Shown here in pieces: positions 1 to 8,773 of a stretch of 64,000 nucleotides of DNA. The stretch covers positions 1 to 64,000 of the forward strand of contig CANMFP010000012.1 in assembly GCA_947497265.1 (NCBI GenBank). Reading direction: 5' to 3'. The notes beneath the pieces are model-generated. The model was not told where the DNA came from. It did no database searches and was given only the letters and a program-made list of their open reading frames with translations. Position 1 is the stretch's first letter, and every line of letters starts with the position of its first letter. This stretch comes from an uncultured Isoptericola sp. (GTDB taxonomy: Bacteria; Actinomycetota; Actinomycetes; Actinomycetales; Cellulomonadaceae). The position numbers were made by a program, and so were the translations under genes.

Positions 1-1
1 C

Positions 2-667
2 ATCAACAAGCGCCGGCACCTGGACCCCGACGGGTCGTCCAACCGTCGCCCTGGACGGATCACGGCCCGCTACCCGGGCCACATGCTCCACCTGGACGTC
101 AAGAAGGTCGGCCGCATCCCCGATGGCGGCGGATGGCGCGCCCACGGCCGCGGCTCGGACCAGGACAAGGCCGCCCAGCGCGCCAAGACCCGCGGCACGA
201 GGGCCGGATACGTCTACCTGCACTCCGCGGTCGACGGGTTCTCCCGCCTGGCCTACACCGAACACCTGGCCGACGAGAAGGCCGCCACCACCATCGGCTT
301 CTTCTGCCGCGCAAGAGCGTTCTTCGCCGCGCACGGCATCAACCGGATCGTGCCGGTCGTGACCGACAACGGCGCCAACTATCGTGCCCGTGACTTCGGA
401 CGCACCGTGGGCTCCTTCGCCTCGCGCCACCAGCGCACCCGCCCCTACACACCCCGCCACAACGGCAAGGTCGAGCGCTACCAGCGCATCCTGACCGAGG
501 AGCTCCTCTACGCCCGCACCTGGACCAGCGAGGCCGAACGCGCCAACGCCCTGCAGATCTGGAACCTGCACTACAACTACCATCGGCCCCACACCGCCGT
601 CGGGAACCAGCCCCCCGCCGCGAAACTACCGACCAGCGTCACCAACGTCGTGGCCGGCAACAACTAG
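2..667 (+). CDS. IS481-type transposase, 5' end outside the window
   Basis: This is the C-terminal part of a DDE transposase whose reading frame is open from the first bases of the window, so the true start lies to the left. The catalytic core is visible: first Asp in HLDVKKVGRIPDGGGW, second Asp in VVTDNGANYR, and Glu in GKVERYQRIL. This layout, with the following NYHRPH motif, is typical of IS481-family enzymes (family knowledge). The protein ends with a TAG stop at 665-667. The element's right inverted repeat could not be defined because the left end is missing. It marks the left edge of the metal-resistance region. Confidence 0.85.
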   Translation: MNKRRHLDPDGSSNRRPGRITARYPGHMLHLDVKKVGRIPDGGGWRAHGRGSDQDKAAQRAKTRGTRAGYVYLHSAVDGFSRLAYTEHLADEKAATTIGFFCRARAFFAAHGINRIVPVVTDNGANYRARDFGRTVGSFASRHQRTRPYTPRHNGKVERYQRILTEELLYARTWTSEAERANALQIWNLHYNYHRPHTAVGNQPPAAKLPTSVTNVVAGNN

Positions 668-680
668 ATCGTCCCCTCCC

Positions 681-1277
681 TCACGCTCCGAGCTGGAGGG
701 TGGTGAGGCAGGTGGCCCCCTCTTTGCTGGTGGAGAAGTTGCTCTGGCCGGTGAGTCCGTCGTGGGTGACCTCGATGGTGCCGTCGACGTCGCGCGGGAG
801 CCAGAAGCCGACGAAGCCGTTGTCGAATGTGGTCACCTGCTCCTCGAAGAGGACCTCGCCGGTCTCGTCGATGATGCGCACGCCGATGTCCTCGTTGGCC
901 AGCTCGCCGCGGCAGGTGGTCAGGGAGTGGTAGTAGCACTCATGAGTCTGATCGACGTAGGGGGCAACGGACAGGTAGAACCCGTCCTCGTCCAGTGGGA
1001 CTGCGATCTCCTGCTCTCCGTCGGCGAGGACAAGCTGGTCCGCGCGCACGGAGGCCATGAGGTCGGTCGGACGCTCGGTTACGGGTACCCGGTCGAGGTG
1101 GTCGACGATCTGGGTTCCGTCCATGCCGTCCAGGTCGTGTGCGGCAAGGAAATCGGCCTGATCGGTGGTGATGACAGGTGTGCTGGCCGGTGCCTGGTCG
1201 GCCTCGGGTGCGGTGCTGGAGCAGCCGGCAAGGGTCAGAAGGAGCGCGGCGGCCGCTGCGATTAGGTGTCGTCTCAC
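681..1277 (-). CDS. cueP: CueP-like copper-binding lipoprotein
   Basis: The protein starts at a GTG preceded by an AGGGCGG-like ribosome site and opens with a lipoprotein signal (RRHLIAAAAALLLTLAGCSS), so it should be anchored outside the membrane. An ATG 34 codons upstream is open but would bury the signal peptide. The mature part carries three cysteines: two in CYYHSLTTC, eight residues apart, and a third in GATCLTTL, 68 residues further on. This matches, as I recall it, the spacing of Cys96, Cys104 and Cys172 of Salmonella CueP, a periplasmic copper protein. It is divergent from the two-component system and lies in a copper cluster, so a copper buffering or delivery role is a good inference. 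Confidence 0.85.
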   Translation of the reverse strand: MRRHLIAAAAALLLTLAGCSSTAPEADQAPASTPVITTDQADFLAAHDLDGMDGTQIVDHLDRVPVTERPTDLMASVRADQLVLADGEQEIAVPLDEDGFYLSVAPYVDQTHECYYHSLTTCRGELANEDIGVRIIDETGEVLFEEQVTTFDNGFVGFWLPRDVDGTIEVTHDGLTGQSNFSTSKEGATCLTTLQLGA

Positions 1278-1420
1278 CCGCCCTATTCTGCCGTATCGGA
1301 ACCATCTACCCGCCCAGGCCCTTGGTCCTGCATCGTCCCCAGCGCTCCCTTCGTCTGTCGCATTGAGGCTGCCTGGCACTGGGTGGGGTGCCGTTCTTGG
1401 ACAATGGAGGCATGACGGTG

Positions 1421-2116
1421 ATGACTACTGATCGCCAGCTGCCTCGGGTGCTGGTGGTCGATGACGAGGCGCCGTTGGCGCGGCTGGTGAGCGCCTACCT
1501 CGAACGCGACGGGTTCGCGGTCGAAAGCATCGCCGATGGCCGGATGGCGGTGGAGTTGGTGCGGCGGTGGAACCCGGCCGTGGTGGTGCTGGACCTGGGG
1601 CTGCCCGGGATGGACGGGATCGAGGTGTGCCGGGCGGTGCGGGCATTCTCGGACTGTTACATCGTCATGCTCACCGCCCGGGTGCAGGAGGCCGACCGAC
1701 TCAAGGGGTTGCTGGTCGGAGCGGACGACTATGTGATCAAGCCGTTCAGTCCCAACGAGTTGGTGGCCCGGGTCCGGGTGATGCTGCGCCGCCCCCGACA
1801 GGCCGTCGAGCAGGTGATCGAGGTCGGCGCGCTGAGGGTGGATGTGGCCGGGCGAGAGGTCCACGTGGACGGTGCGCCGGTGGACCTGACCCGGATCGAG
1901 TTCGATGTGCTCGCCGCCCTGGCCACGCGGGGGCAGGTGGTGTTTACCCGCCGGGAGCTGATCGAGGAGGTGTGGGGGCCGGACTGGGTGGGCGATGACC
2001 ACCTGGTCGATGTCCACATCGGCCACGTGCGCCGCAAGCTCGGAGACGACGCAGTCGATCCGGTGTTCATCAAGACGGTGCGCGGGGTGGGCTACCGGAT
2101 GGGCGCCGGCCGGTGA
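1421..2116 (+). CDS. OmpR-family response regulator (copper island)
   Basis: This is a DNA-binding response regulator. The receiver domain (about residues 8-120) shows the acidic pocket VVDDEAP, the phosphoryl Asp in VVLDLGLPGMDG, the switch Thr in MLTAR and Lys in IKPFSP. The winged-helix output domain (about 130-230) ends in the usual GVGYRM. The ATG at 1421 is chosen because GGAGG at 1406-1410 sits 10 bp upstream. GTG at 1418 and ATG at 1412 are in-frame alternatives, but the latter leaves only 1 bp. The stop overlaps the GTG of the histidine kinase. The copper neighbours suggest that copper or another metal is the signal, by analogy with CopRS/CusRS, which is inference. Confidence 0.9.
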   Translation: MTTDRQLPRVLVVDDEAPLARLVSAYLERDGFAVESIADGRMAVELVRRWNPAVVVLDLGLPGMDGIEVCRAVRAFSDCYIVMLTARVQEADRLKGLLVGADDYVIKPFSPNELVARVRVMLRRPRQAVEQVIEVGALRVDVAGREVHVDGAPVDLTRIEFDVLAALATRGQVVFTRRELIEEVWGPDWVGDDHLVDVHIGHVRRKLGDDAVDPVFIKTVRGVGYRMGAGR

Positions 2117-3249
2117 AGGCACAGCGGTGGGGGCTGGGCACTCGGCTGCTGCTGGCCACCGTCGCGGTGGTGCTGGTCGGTGCCGGCACGGCGTGGCTGG
2201 TCGCCGCCAGTCTCGGACCGCGGATCTTCCACGAGCACATGGTCGCCGGCCAGGCAGCGGATGAGCCGGTGGCGTATCACGCCGAGTGGGCCTTCCGCGA
2301 CGCCTCCACACTGTCCTTAGCTCTGGCCCTGATGGCAGCGCTGCTGGCCTCGGTCGCGGTGAGCCTGTTCCTCACCCGCCGGGTGACCACGTCACTGACT
2401 GCGGCCACCACCGCCGCCCGGGCGGTCGCTGCCGGAGACCACTCGGTTCGGGTCCCACATGTGGGCATGGGCCGGGAGCTCGATGAACTGGCCGAGGCGC
2501 TGAACACCACGGCCACCGACCTGGCCGAGGTCGAGGCCACCCGCACCCGGATGCTCGGCAACCTCGCACACGAGATACGCACTCCTCTGGCCATCCTCGA
2601 CGGATACCTCCAGGCCATCGCCGACGGCGTCCACGACGCCGATGAGGAAACCGTGACCCTGCTGCGCGATCAGGTCACCCGCCTGGCCCGGCTCGGAGAG
2701 GACATCGCGCTGGTGACCACCGCCGAGGAGGGCCGGCTGACCATGCGCCGGACCCGGGTGGCCGTCACCGATCTGCTCAGCACCGCCCGGGCGCAGGCCG
2801 AGAGCCGTTACCGGGAACGCGGCGTGGCACTGACCGTCGAGGTCTCACCGGCAGCAGCCCACGCAATGGTGGAGGTCGACCCCGACCGGCTCGGGCAGGT
2901 CCTGACCAATCTGCTCGATAACGCCTTGCGGCACACCCCTGCCGGCGGGCACGTCGAGCTGGCCGCAGACCGAGACGGCCCCTGGCTAAGTGTGCACGTC
3001 CGCGACGACGGTGAGGGCATCGCGGCTGAGCACCTGCCCCACCTGTTCGACCGGTTCTATCGGGTCGACACCGCCCGCGACCGCGCTCACGGTGGTTCCG
3101 GGGTGGGCTTGGCGATCGCGCGGGCCATCACCCGCGCTCACGGCGGCACCGTGGCCGCCACCAGCGCCGGTCCCGGGGCCGGATCGATATTCACCGTCAG
3201 GGTCCCTGCTGCGGGGGTGGGCGGCACGGGGTTGATGAAGAGTCGATGA
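2113..3249 (+). CDS. Sensor histidine kinase, partner of the upstream regulator
   Basis: This is a 378-residue membrane kinase translated from a GTG that overlaps the regulator's stop (GTGA), so the pair is probably translationally coupled. It has two membrane segments (about residues 10-32 and 65-88) around a very short extracytoplasmic loop. These are followed by a HAMP region, a HisKA domain with the phosphoacceptor His153 in HEIRTPL, and an ATPase domain with N box NLLDNALRH, G1 DDGEGI, F box FDRFYR and G2 GGSGVGLA. The short loop of about 30 residues leaves little room for a large sensor domain. Metal sensing is inferred from context only. Confidence 0.9.
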   Translation: MKAQRWGLGTRLLLATVAVVLVGAGTAWLVAASLGPRIFHEHMVAGQAADEPVAYHAEWAFRDASTLSLALALMAALLASVAVSLFLTRRVTTSLTAATTAARAVAAGDHSVRVPHVGMGRELDELAEALNTTATDLAEVEATRTRMLGNLAHEIRTPLAILDGYLQAIADGVHDADEETVTLLRDQVTRLARLGEDIALVTTAEEGRLTMRRTRVAVTDLLSTARAQAESRYRERGVALTVEVSPAAAHAMVEVDPDRLGQVLTNLLDNALRHTPAGGHVELAADRDGPWLSVHVRDDGEGIAAEHLPHLFDRFYRVDTARDRAHGGSGVGLAIARAITRAHGGTVAATSAGPGAGSIFTVRVPAAGVGGTGLMKSR

Positions 3250-3407
3250 AGATGGCCGCGTCGGTTAGGAGCCGGGCGGACTGATCTCGTTAACTGATTC
3301 TGGGCAGGTCCCACCATGCCGGGCGACCGCGTGACGTGAGCGGTCAGTGACCGGCGTGTGGATCATGCCCTCATGACGTGATGGAGTTCTTGGAGAGGAC
3401 ACTGCTT

Positions 3408-4055
3408 GTGAAGAAGAAGACACTGCCCGCCATCGGCGCTGCCGTTGCCCTGGCACTGACCCTGGCGGCGTGCGGAGGCACCACCGAGGACGTAGACCCG
3501 GCCCAAACTCCGGGGGCGGCCACCTCCGAGACGACGACCTCTGCTCCCGGGACGACAACATCGGACGGGCAGGTCGATCAGGCGCACAACGATGCCGACA
3601 CCATGTTCGCCCAGATGATGATCGTCCACCATGAGGGCGCCATCGAGATGGCCGACCTGGCCGTTGAGAAGGCCGCGTCGGAGGAGGTCCGGACCCTGGC
3701 CGAGGGTATTTCTGCGGCCCAGGGACCGGAGATCGAGCAGATGACCTCCTGGCTGGAAACGTGGGGTGAGGACACCATGCCGATGGATGGCATGGACCAT
3801 ACGGACCATGGCGGGATGGACATGGAGGGAATGAGCCAGGAAGAGGCCATGGCCGAACTCGAAGGCCTGTCCGGCACCGAGTTCGATCGACGCTTCCTGG
3901 AACTGATGATCGCCCACCACCAGGGCGCGGTCGAGATGGCCCAGACCCAGCTAGATGACGGAGAGAACCCCCAGGCGCTTGAGCTGGCGCAGCAGATCAT
4001 CGACGACCAGCAAGCCGAGATCAGCGAGATGGAAGACATGCTCGCCACCCTGTGA
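3408..4055 (+). CDS. DUF305 lipoprotein with two HH motifs
   Basis: This is a secreted lipoprotein of 215 residues. The start is the GTG at 3408, nine bp after GGAGAGG, and it leads directly into a lipoprotein signal ending LTLAACGG. An upstream in-frame ATG at 3378 would add residues before the signal. Two DUF305 (ferritin-like helical) repeats are visible, each with a paired histidine: MMIVHHEGAIEMA and LMIAHHQGAVEMA. A Met/His/Asp-rich bridge (MPMDGMDHTDHGGMDMEGM) lies between them and is plausible for copper binding. DUF305 proteins are common in copper and silver resistance loci, but their exact role is unsettled. The stop overlaps the next gene. Confidence 0.85.
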   Translation: MKKKTLPAIGAAVALALTLAACGGTTEDVDPAQTPGAATSETTTSAPGTTTSDGQVDQAHNDADTMFAQMMIVHHEGAIEMADLAVEKAASEEVRTLAEGISAAQGPEIEQMTSWLETWGEDTMPMDGMDHTDHGGMDMEGMSQEEAMAELEGLSGTEFDRRFLELMIAHHQGAVEMAQTQLDDGENPQALELAQQIIDDQQAEISEMEDMLATL

Positions 4056-4711
4056 AGGAGTGGCGCTCGAAGCCGATTGCCCGGCGAAAGTCGGTGCTGA
4101 GCCAGAGGCCAAAGGAAGAGTCGAACCCGCACCCTCACGGTGAGGGACAGCCCCACCAATCCCATAACGCGAACGCGAAGGGAATGTACCTGCGGTTCGG
4201 GGCGATGATCCTGACCGCGATGCTCGTGATGTACGCGGTCATGTTCGTCAGCGCCTACGAGTGGAGCCACGTGCGCTGGAGCGAAAGCCGCATGTTCATG
4301 GCGCTCACAATGGGCGGGACCATGGGCCTGATCATGCTCGCGTGGATGCTCAACATGTACCGCAACGCGAAGGCGAACATCGCTATCATCGCTGTGAGTC
4401 TGTTGCTGCTCGGAGGAGGCGTCTTCCTCGACCGGAGCCAGGTGACCGTGCAGGACACCGGGTTCATGAGTTCGATGATCCCGCACCACTCGATGGCCAT
4501 CACCCGGGCCGAACGCGCCCAACTCGAAGACGTCCGGGTTTGTGAATTGGCGGTGGAGATCAGCGAGGCCCAACGACGAGAGATCCAGGAGATGGACTGG
4601 CTGATCGACGACATCCAAAACAACGGAATCGCGGCCACAGCCGAGGAGGCCGAATCCCGGCCAGTACCCAACTTTGAGGAGCCTGCAGAACGTCAGTGCC
4701 CCACCGGATGA
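4052..4711 (+). CDS. Membrane-anchored DUF305 protein
   Basis: This 219-residue protein starts at a GTG overlapping the previous stop (GTGA), so the two DUF305 genes form one operon. A polar, His-containing N-terminus is followed by three hydrophobic segments (roughly residues 48-68, 80-98 and 108-126). A single DUF305 unit with SSMIPHHSMAITRAERAQ follows and ends in Glu-rich helices. The architecture resembles DUF305 proteins of metal-resistance islands. Together with the secreted lipoprotein it would form a membrane-bound and a mobile version of the same domain. The function is inferred from context. Confidence 0.85.
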   Translation: MKEWRSKPIARRKSVLSQRPKEESNPHPHGEGQPHQSHNANAKGMYLRFGAMILTAMLVMYAVMFVSAYEWSHVRWSESRMFMALTMGGTMGLIMLAWMLNMYRNAKANIAIIAVSLLLLGGGVFLDRSQVTVQDTGFMSSMIPHHSMAITRAERAQLEDVRVCELAVEISEAQRREIQEMDWLIDDIQNNGIAATAEEAESRPVPNFEEPAERQCPTG

Positions 4712-4957
4712 CCTCCGTAGTTGAACCGACAGACTCCGGGCCACCGGGCCGAAGGGCCACTGTCGCGTGGCGGACACGTTGTAGCAAACTCTCCGGCGAG
4801 GTCGTCACCATATACCGCAAGAAGAGGCGCCCGTGTCCACCCGTTGGTGCGTGCAGTGTTCTGGATCAGGCCTCGTTCCAGGACTCTTGACCTCGTCCGG
4901 TCACATGTCCGTGTCAGCTGCCGGTGGACTGTCAGCGGGTCGGGGCGCACCTGTGTC

Positions 4958-6013
4958 TCAATCCGGCGTCGGGGTTACCCCTGCGGGGTTGACGTGGACG
5001 GATGCCCGGTCCAAGTGTGGAACGTGTCGGCGCAGCCGGTCGTGGACGGCGCGGGCGATGCCGTGACTGGCTTCGACCGTCAGTGCCCGATCGACTGCAA
5101 TTTCTAGATCGGCTTCGAGGCGGTGGCCGATCCACCTGGCACGAGCTTGGCCTACCGACACCACGCCCGGCGCTGCCGCGGCAGTTTTCTCCACGAGGTC
5201 CAAAGTGCCGGCATCAACGCCGTCCATGAGCCGGCGCACGACGGTGCGCATCGAGTTGATCAGCACGGCGATGATGACAGCGGCGATCACCAAACCGACG
5301 ACCGGGTCCACCCACGGAAGACCAACCCACGCGCCGACGACTCCCAGGACCACCGCCAGCGAGGTCAGGGCATCTGTGCGGGCATGCTGTCCCTCGGCGA
5401 CGAGGGCAGCCGAGCCGATGCGTCGTCCGGCGCGGATGCGGTAGATGGCCACGATCTCATTGCCGGCCGCCCCTACGAGCGCGGCAGCGAGGACCCAACC
5501 GAGATGGGTCATGTCCCGCTGGACTGTCAGCGCCCGGATTGACTCCCATACGATGAGCCCGGCCGAGAGTCCGATCACCGCTCCGATCAGCAGACCGACG
5601 AGGTCCTCGGCGCGACGGAACCCATAGCTGTAGCGCCGTGTGGGGGCGCGGCGGCCCAGCCGGAAGGCGATAATCAGGGGGATCGTCGTGGCCAGGTGTC
5701 CGAGGTTGTGCAGAGTGTCGGCCAGCAGAGCAACCGATCCGCTGAGCCACACGATGACGACCTGTAGCAGCGCCGTGGTGCCCATCCCGGCCAGACTGAT
5801 CCAGGCGGCGCGGATTCCCACCGATGTCGCCTCATCGGCGGTCTGGATCGCCTCGGTGTGGTCATGGCTGTGCGGTACCAGGGCGTGCTTGACCCGGGTC
5901 CACACTCCACCGTGACCGTGACCGTGCGAGCCGCGGGGGTCGTGAACGCCCTCGTCGTCATGGGGCTGGCGACGCCCTCGGCCATGGTCATCGGAGTCGC
6001 GTATCGTGTCCAC
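4958..6013 (-). CDS. Cation diffusion facilitator (CDF) efflux protein
   Basis: This 351-residue transporter uses the GTG at 6013, with AGGA eight bases upstream on the minus strand. An N-terminal stretch rich in His and Asp (HDDEGVHDPRGSHGHGHGG, HSHDHTE) precedes six membrane segments. Metal-site motifs are LADTLHN in helix II and EGQHARTDA (HxxxD) in helix V. A cytoplasmic C-terminal domain runs from about residue 270 and ends HVNPAG. CDF proteins exchange Zn, Co, Cd or similar divalent ions for protons. The HxxxD pattern points to Zn or Co rather than Mn or Fe (family knowledge). It is divergent from an ArsR repressor with which it probably shares an operator. Confidence 0.9.
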   Translation of the reverse strand: MDTIRDSDDHGRGRRQPHDDEGVHDPRGSHGHGHGGVWTRVKHALVPHSHDHTEAIQTADEATSVGIRAAWISLAGMGTTALLQVVIVWLSGSVALLADTLHNLGHLATTIPLIIAFRLGRRAPTRRYSYGFRRAEDLVGLLIGAVIGLSAGLIVWESIRALTVQRDMTHLGWVLAAALVGAAGNEIVAIYRIRAGRRIGSAALVAEGQHARTDALTSLAVVLGVVGAWVGLPWVDPVVGLVIAAVIIAVLINSMRTVVRRLMDGVDAGTLDLVEKTAAAAPGVVSVGQARARWIGHRLEADLEIAVDRALTVEASHGIARAVHDRLRRHVPHLDRASVHVNPAGVTPTPD

Positions 6014-6069
6014 GCTGTCATCCTACCTGCGCATCTATGCAGACAACAAGGTTGCGATATGCTGACACG
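6014..6069. promoter_or_regulatory. Divergent promoter region with a 22-bp-spaced direct repeat
   Basis: Between the CDF start and the ArsR gene lies a near-direct repeat, CTATGCAGACA at 6035-6045 and ATATGCTGACA at 6057-6067. The copies are offset by 22 bp, about two helical turns. This spacing would place two repressor dimers on one DNA face. The repeat overlaps the upstream ATG of arsR, which favours the later GTG as the real start. Operator function is inference. Confidence 0.4.
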
Positions 6070-6492
6070 GTGCATGATGAGCCTGTACGTCCTGTGCCCG
6101 ATGATGAGCACGCCCGGATCGCCACGGAGACTTTCCGTATGCTCTCCGACCCCACGCGGGTAAAGATCCTGTGGGCGCTGTTTGAGGGCGAGTCCAGCGT
6201 CAATGTCTTGGCCGAACTCGTTGGCGCCGCGCCCACGGCGGTGAGCCAGCATCTGTCCAAGTTGCGCCTTGCGGGTCTGGTGGAGAGTCGACGTGAAGGC
6301 ACGTTCGCGTACTACTCCGCTACGGACCCGCACGTGCACCGCCTTCTCGCCGAGGCCCTTTCCCACGCCGAGCACGTCACCGGGGCTGCCGCCGGAGAGG
6401 ACCCCCACAGCTACGGCACTCGCGCCGCAGATCCCGGCGCTCCGCGCGATCCTCAATTGACGACCTCGCGCCGAGAGCCTAGGGGGCCATAG
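6037..6492 (+). CDS. ArsR-family metal-responsive repressor (CzrA-like alpha-5 site)
   Basis: This small winged-helix repressor has the recognition region LVGAAPTAVSQHLSKLRLAGLV. The Cys-box ELCVCDL of arsenic and cadmium sensors is absent (VNVLAELVG instead). The last helix carries D-x-H followed by H-x-x-H (TDPHVHRLLAEALSHAEH), with the same spacing as the zinc/cobalt site of CzrA (Asp84, His86, His97, His100). This supports Zn, Co or Ni sensing and regulation of the divergent CDF pump. The ATG at 6037 lies inside the putative operator. The GTG at 6070 is an alternative start that would leave the operator free. The C-terminal 35 residues are polar and unusual in length. Confidence 0.85.
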   Translation: MQTTRLRYADTVHDEPVRPVPDDEHARIATETFRMLSDPTRVKILWALFEGESSVNVLAELVGAAPTAVSQHLSKLRLAGLVESRREGTFAYYSATDPHVHRLLAEALSHAEHVTGAAAGEDPHSYGTRAADPGAPRDPQLTTSRREPRGP

Positions 6493-6865
6493 GGTGCCGA
6501 ACTCGGTACCTCGCGGCCAGGTGTCGCTGGAGGCTCCGACACCGCGGCTTCGACGATCCGCTCGGACTCGCGAACGGCATCGCCACCTCGCCACCTCGCT
6601 ACGTGAACAGCGTGTCCCTCCACTGGTGGATGGCTGCACCTGCGTTGTGGCCGAGGGCCGCGATGGGGACTCCGTCGTGTTCGCGAACCATCAGGAGGCT
6701 CAACGCTGGCTCGCAAGCAGCTGACCATCGCATCCGCGTCTTCATCCTCGCCCACCGCGAGGACACTGTTCCGGACGCCGTTGGCCTCGGACTCATCGCG
6801 GGGCGGAGAAACCCTGGATCACGAACTCCGATCATCCAGTGTTCACAATCGTTGCCAACTTATGG
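6493..6865. other. Gap without a convincing gene
   Basis: This stretch lies between the convergent ends of the ArsR gene and the oxidoreductase gene. Short open frames exist on both strands, for example 6494-6724 on plus and 6599-6835 on minus. None has a clear ribosome site, recognisable domain or convincing codon pattern. No strong hairpin or tandem repeat was seen. It may be a decayed remnant within the island. Confidence 0.4.
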
Positions 6866-8044
6866 TCACCGCCGTGCCGCCACCTGTGCGTGCAGCTCGG
6901 GAAGATACTCGTGAACGAGGCGGGTCGCGTCGATCCCGGTAAGTGCGACGGGAACTTCGCCAAGGTGATGGACGACCAGCAGCGGATCGGTCGAGACGAC
7001 ACGTGTGCTTGTGCCCAGGGTGGGGTGGCCGGCACCAATAAGGGTGTGCCCGTGGATGCGCACGGAGAACGTGGAGACCGGCAGGTATGTGCCGGGGTCA
7101 GCGGCCATGCCGAGATCGTGCAGCAGCGTCTGCGCGGCGTGCGCTCCTTGGGCGGTGGAATCGTCCCAGTGGTCGATCCGGTAAGCGCTGTGGCCGGGAT
7201 AGTGGTGCACCGCCACGCCTCCGGCGGCATAGATGCGCTGGTCCGGGGCATGCAGGGACCGTAGGTGACTGTCGACTGGCATGCCCTCGGGTCCGGTCCA
7301 GGGAGCCGGCGCGGTAGGCGCGGTGCCGTGAGCGACGATCGCGAGATCGCCTTCTACGCGAGTGCCGTCGTCGAGGACGACGGCGACGCGATCGGAGTGA
7401 GTGCGGATCATGCGTGGACTGCGTCCGAGGTAGGCGGCGTGCTGGGGCTGATGCAGGTCGAGCAGCCACCGGGCGGCTGGTTCGCCGATCGAGCTCGCGC
7501 CCGGTATGAGCGAGCGGGCGATCAGGGCGGTGTCGTGGCCCGCATCGGTGAGCAGTGACGCGGTCTCCGAAGCGACCAGGCCGCCGCCGAGGATGAGCAC
7601 CCGCGCCGGGGAGGCGCGGGCGAGGCGGTCACGCACACGGACGCCGTCGGCCATCGAGTGCAGGGTGGTCAGGCGACCAGAACGCACGGCCTCGTCGCGG
7701 CCGATGATCTCCTCATCAAGGATGCGAGGCCGACTTCCGCTGGCGATGACGAGCGCGTCGAAGGCTCGCCTCTCACCGGAGTCGAGACGAACCTCCCGGG
7801 TTCGCGGGTCGATGCCGCGCACGGTGTCGGCAGTGGGCTCGACCCCAGCATCGGGAAGCCTTGCTTGGTGGGGTTCGAGCAGCCCGATGGCCACGCCCTT
7901 GTTGACCAGCGTCCGGTTGGAAGGCTGTTCGCCGGTGCGGGTGAACAGCTCGACCTCGACGTCAGCGTCCGAGGCGTGCAGGGCCTTCGTGGCGGCGATT
8001 CCAGCCGCGCCGGTGCCGATGATTCCGACCTTAGAGGGCTTCAT
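6866..8044 (-). CDS. NAD(P)/FAD-dependent oxidoreductase
   Basis: This 392-residue flavoprotein is of the ferredoxin-reductase/NADH-oxidase type. The ATG at 8044 overlaps the TetR stop (ATGA), so the two are co-transcribed. An upstream extension is rejected because the FAD motif KVGIIGTGAAGIAATKAL should be N-terminal. The NAD(P) motif is VLILGGGLVASETASLL near residue 150. The third FAD contact, normally AxGD, reads YAAGGVAVHHYP, so the usual Asp is Gly, which may weaken or change flavin binding. There is no redox CXXC near the N-terminus, which argues against mercuric reductase. The substrate is unknown. Confidence 0.8.
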   Translation of the reverse strand: MKPSKVGIIGTGAAGIAATKALHASDADVEVELFTRTGEQPSNRTLVNKGVAIGLLEPHQARLPDAGVEPTADTVRGIDPRTREVRLDSGERRAFDALVIASGSRPRILDEEIIGRDEAVRSGRLTTLHSMADGVRVRDRLARASPARVLILGGGLVASETASLLTDAGHDTALIARSLIPGASSIGEPAARWLLDLHQPQHAAYLGRSPRMIRTHSDRVAVVLDDGTRVEGDLAIVAHGTAPTAPAPWTGPEGMPVDSHLRSLHAPDQRIYAAGGVAVHHYPGHSAYRIDHWDDSTAQGAHAAQTLLHDLGMAADPGTYLPVSTFSVRIHGHTLIGAGHPTLGTSTRVVSTDPLLVVHHLGEVPVALTGIDATRLVHEYLPELHAQVAARR

Positions 8045-8688
8045 GCCTCCCCCGCCTCGGTTGGGTCCTGGGTGAACGCCGGGAGCAGGATCGCGTCGAT
8101 GAACCACGGCGCGTCATCGGGATCGAGGCGGCCTGTACGGACCTCCTCGGCGGCACCGTTCATCACCACGTGGGTCGTGGTCAGCAGCCAGGACACGGGC
8201 AAGTCGACGCGGAACGCGCCCTCGCGCTGACCGCGCAGCAACAGGCCGCGCATACGGGCTTCGGCGCTCTCGTGCATCTCACGGATACGGGCCGCGGGCA
8301 GCTCTTTCTGCGCAGCTGCCAACAAGGCGCGGGACTGATCGACGAGGACCCAACTGGAGGCGACCAGGCGCTGGAACGCTTCGGCTGGATCGCCTTCCAG
8401 CGACACCCCTTCGAGGACCTCCTCGCCCTGTTCGAGGCTGTCCACGAGGGCCGCTTCGATGAGCTCGGCGCGGGTCTGGAAGTGCCCGTAGAGGGTCATC
8501 CGCCCCACGCCGGCCTCCGCGGCGATGTCGGCGACCGAAGCGTCGGGATTCTTCCGGATCGCCGTCACCGTGGCCGCCAGAATCTTCGCCCGGTTGCGCT
8601 GAGCATCTGCCCGCTGATTGGCCGCGCGGTTCGCTGTCGCAGGGGCGCGTCGGGTGCCCCGTGTCACCTGAGCCTTCTTCGTCGGCAT
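8041..8688 (-). CDS. TetR-family repressor
   Basis: This 215-residue regulator has a basic N-terminal tail and a TetR helix-turn-helix at about residues 45-80 (SVADIAAEAGVGRMTLYGHF). The C-terminal ligand domain is not assignable to a drug. It is divergent from the MFS exporter, with 85 bp between the two starts, and overlaps the downstream oxidoreductase by four bases. The likely role is control of its own operon and of the exporter in response to a transported compound (inference). Confidence 0.9.
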   Translation of the reverse strand: MPTKKAQVTRGTRRAPATANRAANQRADAQRNRAKILAATVTAIRKNPDASVADIAAEAGVGRMTLYGHFQTRAELIEAALVDSLEQGEEVLEGVSLEGDPAEAFQRLVASSWVLVDQSRALLAAAQKELPAARIREMHESAEARMRGLLLRGQREGAFRVDLPVSWLLTTTHVVMNGAAEEVRTGRLDPDDAPWFIDAILLPAFTQDPTEAGEA

Positions 8689-8773
8689 CGTCCACCTCGC
8701 AAGTCGTATGGGGATGTATGAGATAGTGTAGCTGTTACAACTCGTATTCCACTGATTGAGTTAGGAGTCGGAG
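8689..8773. promoter_or_regulatory. Divergent tetR/MFS promoter with short palindrome
   Basis: The interval is visibly AT-richer than its surroundings. It contains an interrupted palindrome, TGTA-N5-TACA, at 8727-8739, extended by AGTGTA and TTACAACT. It sits between the two start codons, where a TetR operator is expected. TAGGAGTCGGAG just before 8774 supplies the ribosome site of the exporter. Confidence 0.45.

Noticed and set aside
6494..6724. Possible 76-residue gene after arsR
   Set aside because: There is no ribosome site or recognisable domain, and equal-length frames exist on the other strand.
6866..8044. Mercuric reductase
   Set aside because: The redox-active CXXXXC near the N-terminus and the C-terminal Cys pair are missing, and there is no merR or merT nearby.
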